From contig NZ_HG992749.1 of NCBI RefSeq assembly GCF_905175385.1, positions 1,550,001 through 1,614,000 of the forward strand: a stretch of DNA of 64,000 nt, given 5' to 3'. A program made the translations under genes and the position numbers. Position 1 is the stretch's first letter. Every line of letters starts with the position of its first letter. The notes beneath the pieces are model-generated. The model was not told the DNA's origin, made no database searches, and worked only from the letters and a program-made list of their open reading frames with translations. Source of the DNA: Vibrio sp. B1FLJ16 (lineage in GTDB: Bacteria; Pseudomonadota; Gammaproteobacteria; Enterobacterales; Vibrionaceae). Below, one piece after another: positions 56,865-64,000 of the stretch.

Positions 56865-57152
56865 TTACCAATAAGGCACCTTTTCTACGTCTCTGAAGAC
56901 ACTGCTGGTTGCAACGCTGTTTGATATCTGGGATTTTACTTCTTGCATACGTTCTAAAGCTCTATCTAATTCTTTATAAGCTTTAGCAGCTTCATCTTCT
57001 TTAGATTGACGAGTAAAACCTTCTGCCAGCGTTCTCTGTATATATACTTCACGCTGAAGCCACAAGAGCTCATTTCGAGCATCAGCTAACTCTCTTACTT
57101 CATTTCCCGCTATCTGGTTTGGCTGAGTCTGATCAACTGTTAATTTATCCAT
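56865..57152 (-). CDS. Coiled-coil protein of unknown function
   Basis: 95 aa, predicted almost wholly helical (REVYIQRTLAEGFTRQSKED, AKAYKELDRALERMQEVKSQI) with polar ends and no signal peptide. No family recognized. An FNR-like box lies about 93 bp upstream, hinting at oxygen-dependent expression. Confidence 0.6.
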   Translation of the reverse strand: MDKLTVDQTQPNQIAGNEVRELADARNELLWLQREVYIQRTLAEGFTRQSKEDEAAKAYKELDRALERMQEVKSQISNSVATSSVFRDVEKVPYW

Positions 57153-57619
57153 TCTTTACCTTCTCACCGTTCACTATCTGAACAGATGTTGTATAAGATT
57201 AATCCTACAGACTCAACTTATCTTGTAAGAAAAAACCCACACGATTGACCTAAATCAATTAGTAAAAATAAGGTTCAATAAATTCAAGAACGTACGTTTT
57301 ATGGCCGTTATCAGTTATTATTAAATGGTATTTTCACCTGAATGATTCCCCCGAACGCGAGTAAAAACTCTCTATTATTCAATCAGAAATATAAGATTTA
57401 TGACGTGGAGATAAAGGTAATCTAACTTCGTTATTCCCTCTAATATGATATTATTGCAAGGTGACGGGAAGCGGACTAATTGATGAGTCTAGCCTTATAT
57501 GCTTCCCGCATTAAACTTGTATACAATTAATTGCACTAATAGCTGACCAGAATTTTTGATTTTGATAAAATGGCGGTTGTTGTAAGTCACACTAAAAAAA
57601 ATATTCCAAGAGAGCGATT
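57153..57619. other. Intergenic region upstream of mobA
   Basis: 467 bp of divergent promoter DNA, AT-rich. Contains the FNR-like box at 57245-57258. No sigma54 match, gene or strong hairpin seen. Confidence 0.5.
57245..57258. promoter_or_regulatory. FNR-like box
   Basis: TTGACCTAAATCAA, one mismatch from TTGATN4ATCAA, between the coiled-coil gene (minus) and mobA (plus). Confidence 0.5.
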
Positions 57620-58207
57620 ATGCTGCAACCAACACAAACTAGTTGGGTCATTTTAGCTGGTGGTCAAGCTAGCCGAATGGGTGGAAAAGACAAAGGCCTG
57701 ATAGAGCTGAATCATAAACCACTCATCGCACACGTTATCGATCGTTTATCTCCGCAAACACCAAGCATTTTAATCAATGCGAACCGGAACCAGGACGCTT
57801 ACGGTCAGTTTGGTTTCGTCTTCAGCGATCAGTTTAAAGATTACCCCGGCCCGATGGGTGGAATCCACGCGGGCTTAGTACACGCCGAAACAGACTGGGT
57901 TGGGTTTGTTCCTTGCGACAGTCCACAAATTAACACCGATTTGGTAGAGCGTTTTTGTCATGCAGCTCAAGATGATACTGATATTTTAGTCGCTCATGAT
58001 GGTGATCATCAGCAGCCGGTATTCACCATGTACCATAAACGTGTACTACCAAAACTGACTGCGTTTTTAGAACGTGGCGATCGAAAGATCATTCTGCTTT
58101 ATAGAGAATGTAATACCCGTTACGTTGACTTTAGTGACTCACCAAACTGTTTCGTCAACTTAAACACCCCAGAAGAGCTGTCGCAATTTGGACAATTAGA
58201 ACAATGA
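57620..58207 (+). CDS. mobA: Molybdenum cofactor guanylyltransferase MobA
   Basis: 195-aa nucleotidyltransferase joining GMP to Mo-molybdopterin to form the bis-MGD cofactor of enzymes such as the formate dehydrogenase here. GTP-binding [27 protein letters not shown] and FVPCDSPQI motifs are present. Overlaps the next gene by 4 bp (ATGA). Confidence 0.96.
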   Translation: MLQPTQTSWVILAGGQASRMGGKDKGLIELNHKPLIAHVIDRLSPQTPSILINANRNQDAYGQFGFVFSDQFKDYPGPMGGIHAGLVHAETDWVGFVPCDSPQINTDLVERFCHAAQDDTDILVAHDGDHQQPVFTMYHKRVLPKLTAFLERGDRKIILLYRECNTRYVDFSDSPNCFVNLNTPEELSQFGQLEQ

Positions 58208-59982
58208 AACATACGTTAAACATCCCTATTCTTGGTTTTGCGGCCTATTCGGGCACTGGTAAAACAACTCTGCTAGAAGCATTGTTACCCAAACTGACCG
58301 AAGCAGGCTTACGCATCGGAATGTTAAAGCACGCGCACCACAATTTTGATGTCGATAAACCGGGTAAGGACAGTTACCGATTGCGCAAAGCAGGTGCTTC
58401 GCAAATGCTGATCGCCTCTCGTAATCGCTTTGCTTTGATGACCGAGACTCCAGAAGCCGAGGCAGATTTCGATTACCTGCTAACCCGTTTCGATGAAGAA
58501 AAACTGGATGTCGTTCTGGTTGAAGGCTGTAAAAACATCGCGTTCCCGAAAATCGAGCTTCACCGTGAAGAAGTTGGTAAACCATGGCTTTACCCACATG
58601 ATGAAAACATCATCGCAATTGCTTCTGATAGCAGTGAACTGGATTGTAATTTGCCCCAGATGAGCATCAATGATCTGGATGCCATCGCTCAGTTTGTGCT
58701 TCGTTACGTTGAAGAGAAAAAACAACCTGGGCAGAAAGAGAAAGAAGCAGCCTGCTGCGACACCTTATCTCCGGCCTTCCTTTCTGTTGTTCAGGGCCAG
58801 GAAAAAATTCTGTCCTTGGTTCACACCGTCGCTGAAACTGAAAGCGCTAACATTGAGAATAGTTACGGCCGAGTCTTGGCAGATAACATCGTTTCTTCGG
58901 TAAATGTGCCGCAGTACACAAACTCAGCAATGGATGGTTACGCCATTCGTAGTGATGATCTTAACCGCGAACACTACCAAGTGATGGCAGAAGTGCTTGC
59001 AGGCCACGCTTATGATAAGCCATTGGAAATGGGACAGACGGTTAAAATAATGACTGGTGCACCGACACCGGTTTATGGTGATACCGTAGTAATGCGTGAG
59101 CAGGCGACACAAGACGGTGACAAGGTAACGTTTAATGCATCAGGCATAAAAGCGGGTCAAAACGTACGTCTGGCTGGTGAAGATCTGGCAGTTGGCAGCG
59201 ACGTATTCACTGTAGGCACACGCCTTTCCTCACCAGAAATGGGAATGCTCGCCTCTCTGGGTTTTGGACAAGCGAATGTTTTTCGTAAGCTTAAAGTAGC
59301 CATTTTTTCCACCGGTGACGAAGTGCAAGCTCCGGGTACCGAACAGAAAGCCAATTCAATCTACGACTCAAACCGCTTCACCATTATGGGAATGCTTGAA
59401 CAACTAGGTTGTGAAATTCTGGATTTTGGTATTCTGGAAGACAATGAGCAACTCATGACAGAAGCACTTGAAAAGGCATCTGAACAAGCAGACATGGTAA
59501 TAACCTCTGGTGGCGTATCGGTTGGTGATGCGGACTACATCAAACTAGCCTTAGATAAACTTGGTCAAATTGATTTTTGGCGTATCAATATGCGACCGGG
59601 CCGTCCTCTCGCTTTCGGAAAAATTAAAGACAAACCATTTTTCGGTTTACCAGGAAATCCGGTGGCGGTGATGGTCTCATTCATTAACTTTGTAGAGCCA
59701 GCAATACGTAAAATGCAGGGTGAGCAAGGCTGGAAACCGTTAAAAGTAAATGCAGTTGCAACCGAAAACCTACGCTCTCGACAAGGTCGTACAGAGTTCA
59801 GTCGCGGTATTTACGAACTTGACGAAACAGGTCGGTTAACTGTGCGCACCACGGGTAAACAAGGCTCTGGCATTTTGCGTTCCATGAGTGAAGCGAATTG
59901 TCTTATTGAGATATCCCCTGCTATCGACACGGTAAAAGTGGGAGAAAACGTGACAATCATCCCGCTTCAAGGCAGAATCTAA
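58204..59982 (+). CDS. MobB-MoeA fusion protein
   Basis: 592-aa fusion. Residues 1-175 are MobB (P-loop [19 protein letters not shown], [28 protein letters not shown]). A linker leads to MoeA (about 195-592): [51 protein letters not shown]. MoeA inserts molybdate (or tungstate) into adenylated molybdopterin; MobB assists MobA. The fusion plus overlap with mobA puts metal insertion and guanylylation in one unit. Confidence 0.95.
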   Translation: MKHTLNIPILGFAAYSGTGKTTLLEALLPKLTEAGLRIGMLKHAHHNFDVDKPGKDSYRLRKAGASQMLIASRNRFALMTETPEAEADFDYLLTRFDEEKLDVVLVEGCKNIAFPKIELHREEVGKPWLYPHDENIIAIASDSSELDCNLPQMSINDLDAIAQFVLRYVEEKKQPGQKEKEAACCDTLSPAFLSVVQGQEKILSLVHTVAETESANIENSYGRVLADNIVSSVNVPQYTNSAMDGYAIRSDDLNREHYQVMAEVLAGHAYDKPLEMGQTVKIMTGAPTPVYGDTVVMREQATQDGDKVTFNASGIKAGQNVRLAGEDLAVGSDVFTVGTRLSSPEMGMLASLGFGQANVFRKLKVAIFSTGDEVQAPGTEQKANSIYDSNRFTIMGMLEQLGCEILDFGILEDNEQLMTEALEKASEQADMVITSGGVSVGDADYIKLALDKLGQIDFWRINMRPGRPLAFGKIKDKPFFGLPGNPVAVMVSFINFVEPAIRKMQGEQGWKPLKVNAVATENLRSRQGRTEFSRGIYELDETGRLTVRTTGKQGSGILRSMSEANCLIEISPAIDTVKVGENVTIIPLQGRI

Positions 59983-60013
59983 CCCCAAGCGGTTTTACTA
60001 GCAATATTTCCAT

Positions 60014-60036
60014 AAAGGTCAGCAGTGCTGACCTTT
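60014..60036 (+). terminator. Terminator of mobA-moeA
   Basis: AAAGGTCAGCA / TGCTGACCTTT hairpin about 30 bp after the stop. Confidence 0.75.
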
Positions 60037-60139
60037 CGTCTTTAGCAATACATAGCAGTAAAGTAATCACGCTCATATCTGTCGTTAAGAAGTAACGCGG
60101 GTAAGTTAAAGACGCTAACAAAACATTCGAGAGATTATT

Positions 60140-60406
60140 ATGGCTCGCACTATTCTTTATACATACAAGAACGAAGACAAAGAACTGACGTTCTCTTACC
60201 AGCAACACCGTAACATCCAGGAAGCAGTTGCTGAAGCGGAAGGTATCGACATTTCTGAATACCTAAAGATGGAACAACAAATCGAAGCGGTTTCTGATAC
60301 TAAAGCTGTCCGAAACTACCGTGACAACCACTTTAGAAAGCTCGGTTTTACAAAAATCACACTCGCTCAAAAAGAAAATTTGGGCGTCGGTAAAAAGAAG
60401 AAATAG
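60140..60406 (+). CDS. DUF2960 protein
   Basis: 88-aa basic protein, MARTILYTYKNEDKELTFSY..., ending in a Lys run (GVGKKKK), as in the Vibrio DUF2960 family. Preceded by GAGAG. Freestanding with its own terminator. Function unknown. Confidence 0.8.
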   Translation: MARTILYTYKNEDKELTFSYQQHRNIQEAVAEAEGIDISEYLKMEQQIEAVSDTKAVRNYRDNHFRKLGFTKITLAQKENLGVGKKKK

Positions 60407-60419
60407 AACGCACAGATAG

Positions 60420-60454
60420 AAAAGCTCGCATTTAAACCGCGAGCTTTTCTTTTT
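60420..60454 (+). terminator. Terminator of the DUF2960 gene
   Basis: AAAAGCTCGC / GCGAGCTTTT followed by CTTTTT. Confidence 0.88.
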
Positions 60455-60475
60455 ATATACATTTATAAATGAGCA

Positions 60476-60988
60476 TTAAACCTGCGGCGCAACTACTACA
60501 AACCTACTAGTACCTGCAATCGGAGCGTACCAGTCGTTACCTCGAACATAATACGTAGCACCATTAACGCTTACCGTTGCTACCCCGCTTGGTAGTACAT
60601 CCACTACCTGACCTGCTTGACTACTACTAACCTGCTGTGAAGAAGAGACCGGTGGCTGTTCAACATAAATATACTGGTCACCACTTTGCTTATAATAGGC
60701 ATTATCAATAATTGCATAAGTAATCCCCGCAACCATCATAAATGCGGCAGTTGCTGGTAATACACTGCGATGATACGAGCGATGCGATGGCGCATTATGG
60801 CTCGGGCGATGGTTGTGGTTATGGTTTGGTCTATGATTCGGCTTTACCACAACCACATTATTTGGATTCTGAGGCTTATGTCCGTGACTGTTGCTATGGC
60901 CCGGAGGTTGTTTCGCTATAGCCGGTGTAACCATACTCACCATGACAAGCGCAATTGCACTGTTACGAAAAGTTGAAAGTTTAAACAT
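60476..60988 (-). CDS. Exported His/Asn/Pro-rich protein (DUF6515-like)
   Basis: 170 aa from ATG 60988, with GAGAACGG before it. Signal peptide, a low-complexity His/Asn/Pro stretch (about 28-75; repeated NHRPNHNHNHRPS), a hydrophobic segment (VLPATAAFMMVAGITYAII), a Ser/Gln linker, and a C-terminal domain (VLPSGVATVSVNGATYYVRG) with the YYV repeat of DUF6515-like proteins. The His stretch could bind metal (inference). Function unknown. Confidence 0.72.
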   Translation of the reverse strand: MFKLSTFRNSAIALVMVSMVTPAIAKQPPGHSNSHGHKPQNPNNVVVVKPNHRPNHNHNHRPSHNAPSHRSYHRSVLPATAAFMMVAGITYAIIDNAYYKQSGDQYIYVEQPPVSSSQQVSSSQAGQVVDVLPSGVATVSVNGATYYVRGNDWYAPIAGTSRFVVVAPQV

Positions 60989-61105
60989 AGCCGTTCTCAC
61001 TGATTTGATCTCTAAAACTTAGGGCTTAGATTAACCGAGACTAATTCAAGTGACGTAAATGAAGTGTAAAGCTGGGTAAAGACGTTTTTAAATCAGATAG
61101 AACAG

Positions 61106-61141
61106 AAAAGCCCTGTTACTTTACTGGTAACAGGGCTTTTA
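61106..61141 (-). terminator. Terminator of nagK
   Basis: AAAAGCCCTGTTAC / GTAACAGGGCTTTT with a perfect stem; T run on both strands, about 25 bp after nagK. Confidence 0.9.
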
Positions 61142-61162
61142 TAAGATATTGAACTCAAATCA

Positions 61163-62071
61163 TTACTTGATGTTCAGGAACGCTGCACCACGAACGCCGC
61201 CTGAATCACCGTGTTTTGCTTTGATGATCTTTGGACATTTCGCTACAGAAAGCAGGTATTTAGGAATACGCTTTGGCAGCTCTTCGTAAATAAGATCGAA
61301 GTTAGATAAGCCACCACCCAGAACGACAACATCCGGGTCTGTTGCGGTAAAGATATTACCAAAGCAGATTGCCAGAAGCTCCATAAAGCGCTCTACGTGC
61401 TCAACGGCTGCCGCTTCACCTTCGCGGTAGGCATTGATGATATCGATCGCTTTCTTCTTCTCGCCGTTGTAATGCTCGTAAATCAGCTCAAAACCGCGAC
61501 CTGACAAGTAACTATCCAAACAGCCTTTTTTACCACAACCACAGCCGAGCAATGGTGCGTTATCACCTAGGTGGAACCATGCATCAATAGGAAGACGCAT
61601 ATGGCCAACCTCACCTGCTACGTGGTTACGGCCAGAGAATACTTTACCGTCGAAGATAAAACCGCCACCAAAACCTGTACCAAGGATTAAACCAAGTACG
61701 GATGGCTCGTCTTGCAGTTCTTCGTCCCAGGCTTCAGACAGCGCAAAACAGTTTGCATCGTTTTCAATTTTAACGGAGCGACCAATCTTCGCTTCAAGAT
61801 CTGCACGTAATGGTTTGCCTTTTGCCGCTGGAACATTCACCGTAAGCACGGTTGCATCATCTGCATCTTCCATGCCCGGAAGTCCAAGTCCAATCGTACC
61901 TTCACAAGCAAACTCAGTATCATATTTGCTGATAAGTTTAGCGATAGTATCAACCAATAGTTCATAGTTATCGGTTGGTGTTGGTACACGCTCAGTTGCT
62001 ACACGCTCAAGCTTTTCATTAAATGCACCAAACTCAATCTTAGTACCACCGACATCAAAGCCATAATACAT
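61163..62071 (-). CDS. nagK: N-acetyl-D-glucosamine kinase NagK
   Basis: 302-aa ROK-family sugar kinase: [17 protein letters not shown] (ATP site), [10 protein letters not shown], the catalytic Asp in [25 protein letters not shown], and the zinc motif HMRLPIDAW...[17 protein letters not shown]. It phosphorylates GlcNAc recovered from cell wall or chitin. The frame runs to 62140 but the ATG at 62071 follows GGAGAG and matches E. coli NagK in N terminus and length. Confidence 0.95.
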   Translation of the reverse strand: MYYGFDVGGTKIEFGAFNEKLERVATERVPTPTDNYELLVDTIAKLISKYDTEFACEGTIGLGLPGMEDADDATVLTVNVPAAKGKPLRADLEAKIGRSVKIENDANCFALSEAWDEELQDEPSVLGLILGTGFGGGFIFDGKVFSGRNHVAGEVGHMRLPIDAWFHLGDNAPLLGCGCGKKGCLDSYLSGRGFELIYEHYNGEKKKAIDIINAYREGEAAAVEHVERFMELLAICFGNIFTATDPDVVVLGGGLSNFDLIYEELPKRIPKYLLSVAKCPKIIKAKHGDSGGVRGAAFLNIK

Positions 62072-62242
62072 GCAATTCTCTCCAAAAATTGTGCGACTCC
62101 CAAAAAGTTTACTGGAGTCAAAAAGATAAACTTTGCGCATTATCCATATCTATACGCCTACAAACCGTGACCGAATCCAGATTTATCCCTTCATTTAAGC
62201 TAGTTGAACAACATGTGATCAACAAAAAATCATTCCTTAGAG

Positions 62243-62989
62243 TCAGCTCTCGGTTTTTAGCCACTCTCTGAAACGTTTCAAGTGCGGTCGATTAGGATCC
62301 GTTTTGACCCGGGTTTTTGTCAGCATATACGTTTCTCTGAAAGCTTCGAACCAAAATTGAAGGCACTCAGAAGCTTTCTGCTCGCCCGCTTGCTGAAACA
62401 CTAAGCTCGCTACTTCTGCGGTAGACAGATGTTGCTCATTATCGGAACGTCGCATGATGTATTCTGACAGTGACTCTGGCTTTATCGAGAGTACAGGTAA
62501 TGACTGTAAGTAGTCTGAACGGCGAAAGATTTTCCTGGCCTCACGCCAACTGCCATCAATGAAGATCAATAACCATTTCTTATGAGTCCCCTCAGACATT
62601 AATCGCTCAGGAGTCAGGCTTTCCATTAATCGCGTCGGCTCGTCGACATAACCCGCAGGAAATACGATAACAGGCTGATAGTCATCACTTTTTAGTAACG
62701 CCAGCATTTCCTCGCAAGGCTCAGTACGGTTCCATTGATATACATAGGTTTCCTTAATCGTATCCGCGATCAACCGACCCGTATTACTCGGCTTAAACAC
62801 TTCGTTTTCCGATACAATCAGCATGCAGGCTATATTTGAGTCAATACTTGGTTGCAGTTCACACAGACAATGCTGCTGTGAAACCTGACAATACTGGCAA
62901 CGGTTGACTTTACAACCTCGCGCATTGAAAGGCTTTGTTGAGAGCGACTGACGATGTTGGAATAGACGGTGGAAAGCGTGAATTCTCAT
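62243..62989 (-). CDS. DTW-domain tRNA-uridine aminocarboxypropyltransferase
   Basis: 248-aa SPOUT-like protein of the TapT/YfiP group that adds acp3 to tRNA uridine 47. N-terminal zinc-like cysteines (CQYC...CLCEL), NTGRLIAD, and the domain core, here DGSWREARK instead of the usual DxTW. The Ser-for-Thr change is conservative. Assigned by pattern; exact substrate inferred. Confidence 0.85.
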   Translation of the reverse strand: MRIHAFHRLFQHRQSLSTKPFNARGCKVNRCQYCQVSQQHCLCELQPSIDSNIACMLIVSENEVFKPSNTGRLIADTIKETYVYQWNRTEPCEEMLALLKSDDYQPVIVFPAGYVDEPTRLMESLTPERLMSEGTHKKWLLIFIDGSWREARKIFRRSDYLQSLPVLSIKPESLSEYIMRRSDNEQHLSTAEVASLVFQQAGEQKASECLQFWFEAFRETYMLTKTRVKTDPNRPHLKRFREWLKTES

Positions 62990-63052
62990 GAATAGAAGTG
63001 CCTAATAAAAACTAGAGCGCGATTCTACTGGTATAACCGCCTCGCCTCAAGG

Positions 63053-63217
63053 TAATACCAATCGTAGTAATTAGTGGTCATCCAAGCTTGTTAAAAAATT
63101 CGATAACTGCGTTACAATTTTTGATTGTAGAATAACTACTTATCAAAAAATTGTGCCTTGCTCTCGAGCATTTTTCCTACGCTATTTCTGAACCCTTATT
63201 CACTGTGATTGGTATAA
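63053..63217 (-). repeat. Dispersed Vibrio repeat, second copy
   Basis: Ends ATACCAATC and GATTGGTAT form an inverted pair. The reverse complement aligns over about 160 bp with 30023-30180. MITE-like, non-coding. Confidence 0.75.
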
Positions 63218-63230
63218 AATATAAGAATTA

Positions 63231-63260
63231 AAGAAACCGGAAGGAACCGGAAGGAACCGG
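63231..63260 (+). repeat. Three tandem 10-bp repeats
   Basis: AAGAAACCGG then AAGGAACCGG twice, directly upstream of the desaturase-like gene. The 10-bp (one helical turn) period would place three identical faces in a row. Confidence 0.7.
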
Positions 63261-63309
63261 TGCTAAGTTCGGTCTATATAGACAGAATTTATAAGCAGAG
63301 GAATTATAT

Positions 63310-64000
63310 GTGACAGAAACGGCTTTTAACGATCCATCATGGATAAGGCTCAGTTGCTTTGTTGGTGTGCTCTTACTCTGTACATTGTGGGAAAACAAAT
63401 TACCTAGGAAAACACTGACGGTTTCGCGTACGTTTCGCTGGGTAAACAATCTATCTCTAGTTGCTTTAAACAGCGCTGTTATCGTAATAGTCATGCCTGT
63501 CGTGGCATTTCAGGCCGCCATGATTACAACTGAAAATCACTGGGGACTATTAAATTTAGCATCGGTACCGATTTGGCTCAATGTCCTGCTTTCCGTTGTT
63601 TTGCTCGACTTTGTCATCTACGTCCAACACGTGGTCTTTCACCGAGTACCCTTACTCTGGAAGCTCCATCGAATGCATCACGCTGATCTCGACATTGATG
63701 TCACTACCGGCACGCGCTTTCACCCGATTGAAATTTTGCTTTCCATGATTGTGAAAATTTTCGCTGTTTTTGTACTCGGTGTTTCACCCATCGCTATTGT
63801 TATTTTCGAGATCGTTCTAAACGCCAGTGCGATGTTCAATCACAGTAATGCGAAACTGGCGTTAGCTGTCGATGGCTGGTTGAGGAAACTGATCGTTACT
63901 CCGGATATGCACCGCGTGCATCACTCCGTTATTCCGAGAGAAACTCATTCTAACTTTGGTTTCTTTTTATCAGTTTGGGATCGAATATTTGGCACGTATA
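63310..64000 (+). CDS. Sterol desaturase family protein (5' part, runs off the window)
   Basis: GTG at 63310 behind AGAGG opens a frame of 230 codons to the window edge. Several membrane helices, and the histidine clusters of fatty acid hydroxylase/sterol desaturase enzymes: HRVPLLWKLHRMHH, RFHPIE, MFNHSN and HRVHHS (di-iron ligands). It would hydroxylate or desaturate a lipid. The ATG at 63308 stops at once, so GTG is the start. The C-terminal end is missing here. Confidence 0.88.
   Translation, partial: MTETAFNDPSWIRLSCFVGVLLLCTLWENKLPRKTLTVSRTFRWVNNLSLVALNSAVIVIVMPVVAFQAAMITTENHWGLLNLASVPIWLNVLLSVVLLDFVIYVQHVVFHRVPLLWKLHRMHHADLDIDVTTGTRFHPIEILLSMIVKIFAVFVLGVSPIAIVIFEIVLNASAMFNHSNAKLALAVDGWLRKLIVTPDMHRVHHSVIPRETHSNFGFFLSVWDRIFGTY

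Larger units (their letters stand above)
62990..63309. other. Intergenic region between the DTW gene and the desaturase-like gene
   Basis: Contains the second copy of the dispersed repeat and a 10-bp triple repeat. No gene seen. Confidence 0.6.

Overview
The window is a contiguous stretch of gammaproteobacterial chromosome that reads as Vibrio, probably of the Harveyi-like group. The basis is gene content and synteny (rmf-fabA-lon-like-matP; ccoNOQP-fixHIS-fnr-uspE-ttcA; potABC with two potD genes), moderate GC, and lineage genes such as DUF3466, DUF3634, DUF2960 and a small DUF3149-like protein. No rRNA gene, intact tRNA gene or CRISPR array was seen. One CDS runs off the right edge.

Layout. 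0.1-10.6 kb: translation and housekeeping genes (rlmL, uup, rmf, fabA, a Lon-like protease, matP) plus small envelope proteins and a RidA protein. 10.7-17.7 kb: an accessory block with a secreted GH114-type glycoside hydrolase carrying a 45-bp minisatellite linker, an AT-rich graveyard of IS fragments (ISNCY-type and possibly IS1-type), a hybrid histidine kinase overlapping a FIST sensor gene, and an orphan membrane protein. 17.9-27.9 kb: the high-affinity cbb3 oxidase operon with its copper-loading and assembly genes, then fnr, a frameshifted uspE, and ttcA. 28.1-36.5 kb: envelope proteins, the spermidine/putrescine importer potABCD with a second potD, and the sirtuin cobB. 36.5-48.4 kb: ammonium transporter, then a membrane-bound periplasmic formate dehydrogenase operon with its maturation genes and fdhD. 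48.4-60 kb: the ABC-F factor ybiT, a sigma54 two-component system, a divergent tungstate-type ABC transporter (tupABC), mobA and a mobB-moeA fusion. 60-64 kb: a DUF2960 protein, a His-rich exported protein, nagK, a DTW-domain protein, and the start of a sterol-desaturase-family protein.

How the genes fit together. From 38 to 60 kb the genes form a formate-oxidation module: the enzyme (cysteine-type, bis-MGD), chaperones, sulfurtransferase, an oxyanion importer and the final cofactor steps. Reading the intergenic DNA, I find sigma54 (-24/-12) promoter matches in front of the fdh operon, the DUF3305-DUF3306 unit, fdhD and tupABC, plus one in front of amt. A sigma54 activator and its sensor kinase are encoded divergently from tupABC. 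A dyad of the form GRGACA-N3-TGTNCC occurs twice in front of the regulator gene and again upstream of the fdh promoter. I infer a dedicated sigma54 two-component regulon coupling formate dehydrogenase synthesis to tungstate/molybdate uptake. A 267-bp MITE-like element has been inserted between the putative binding sites and the tupA promoter. A second dispersed repeat family has two diverged copies in the window (30.0 and 63.1 kb).
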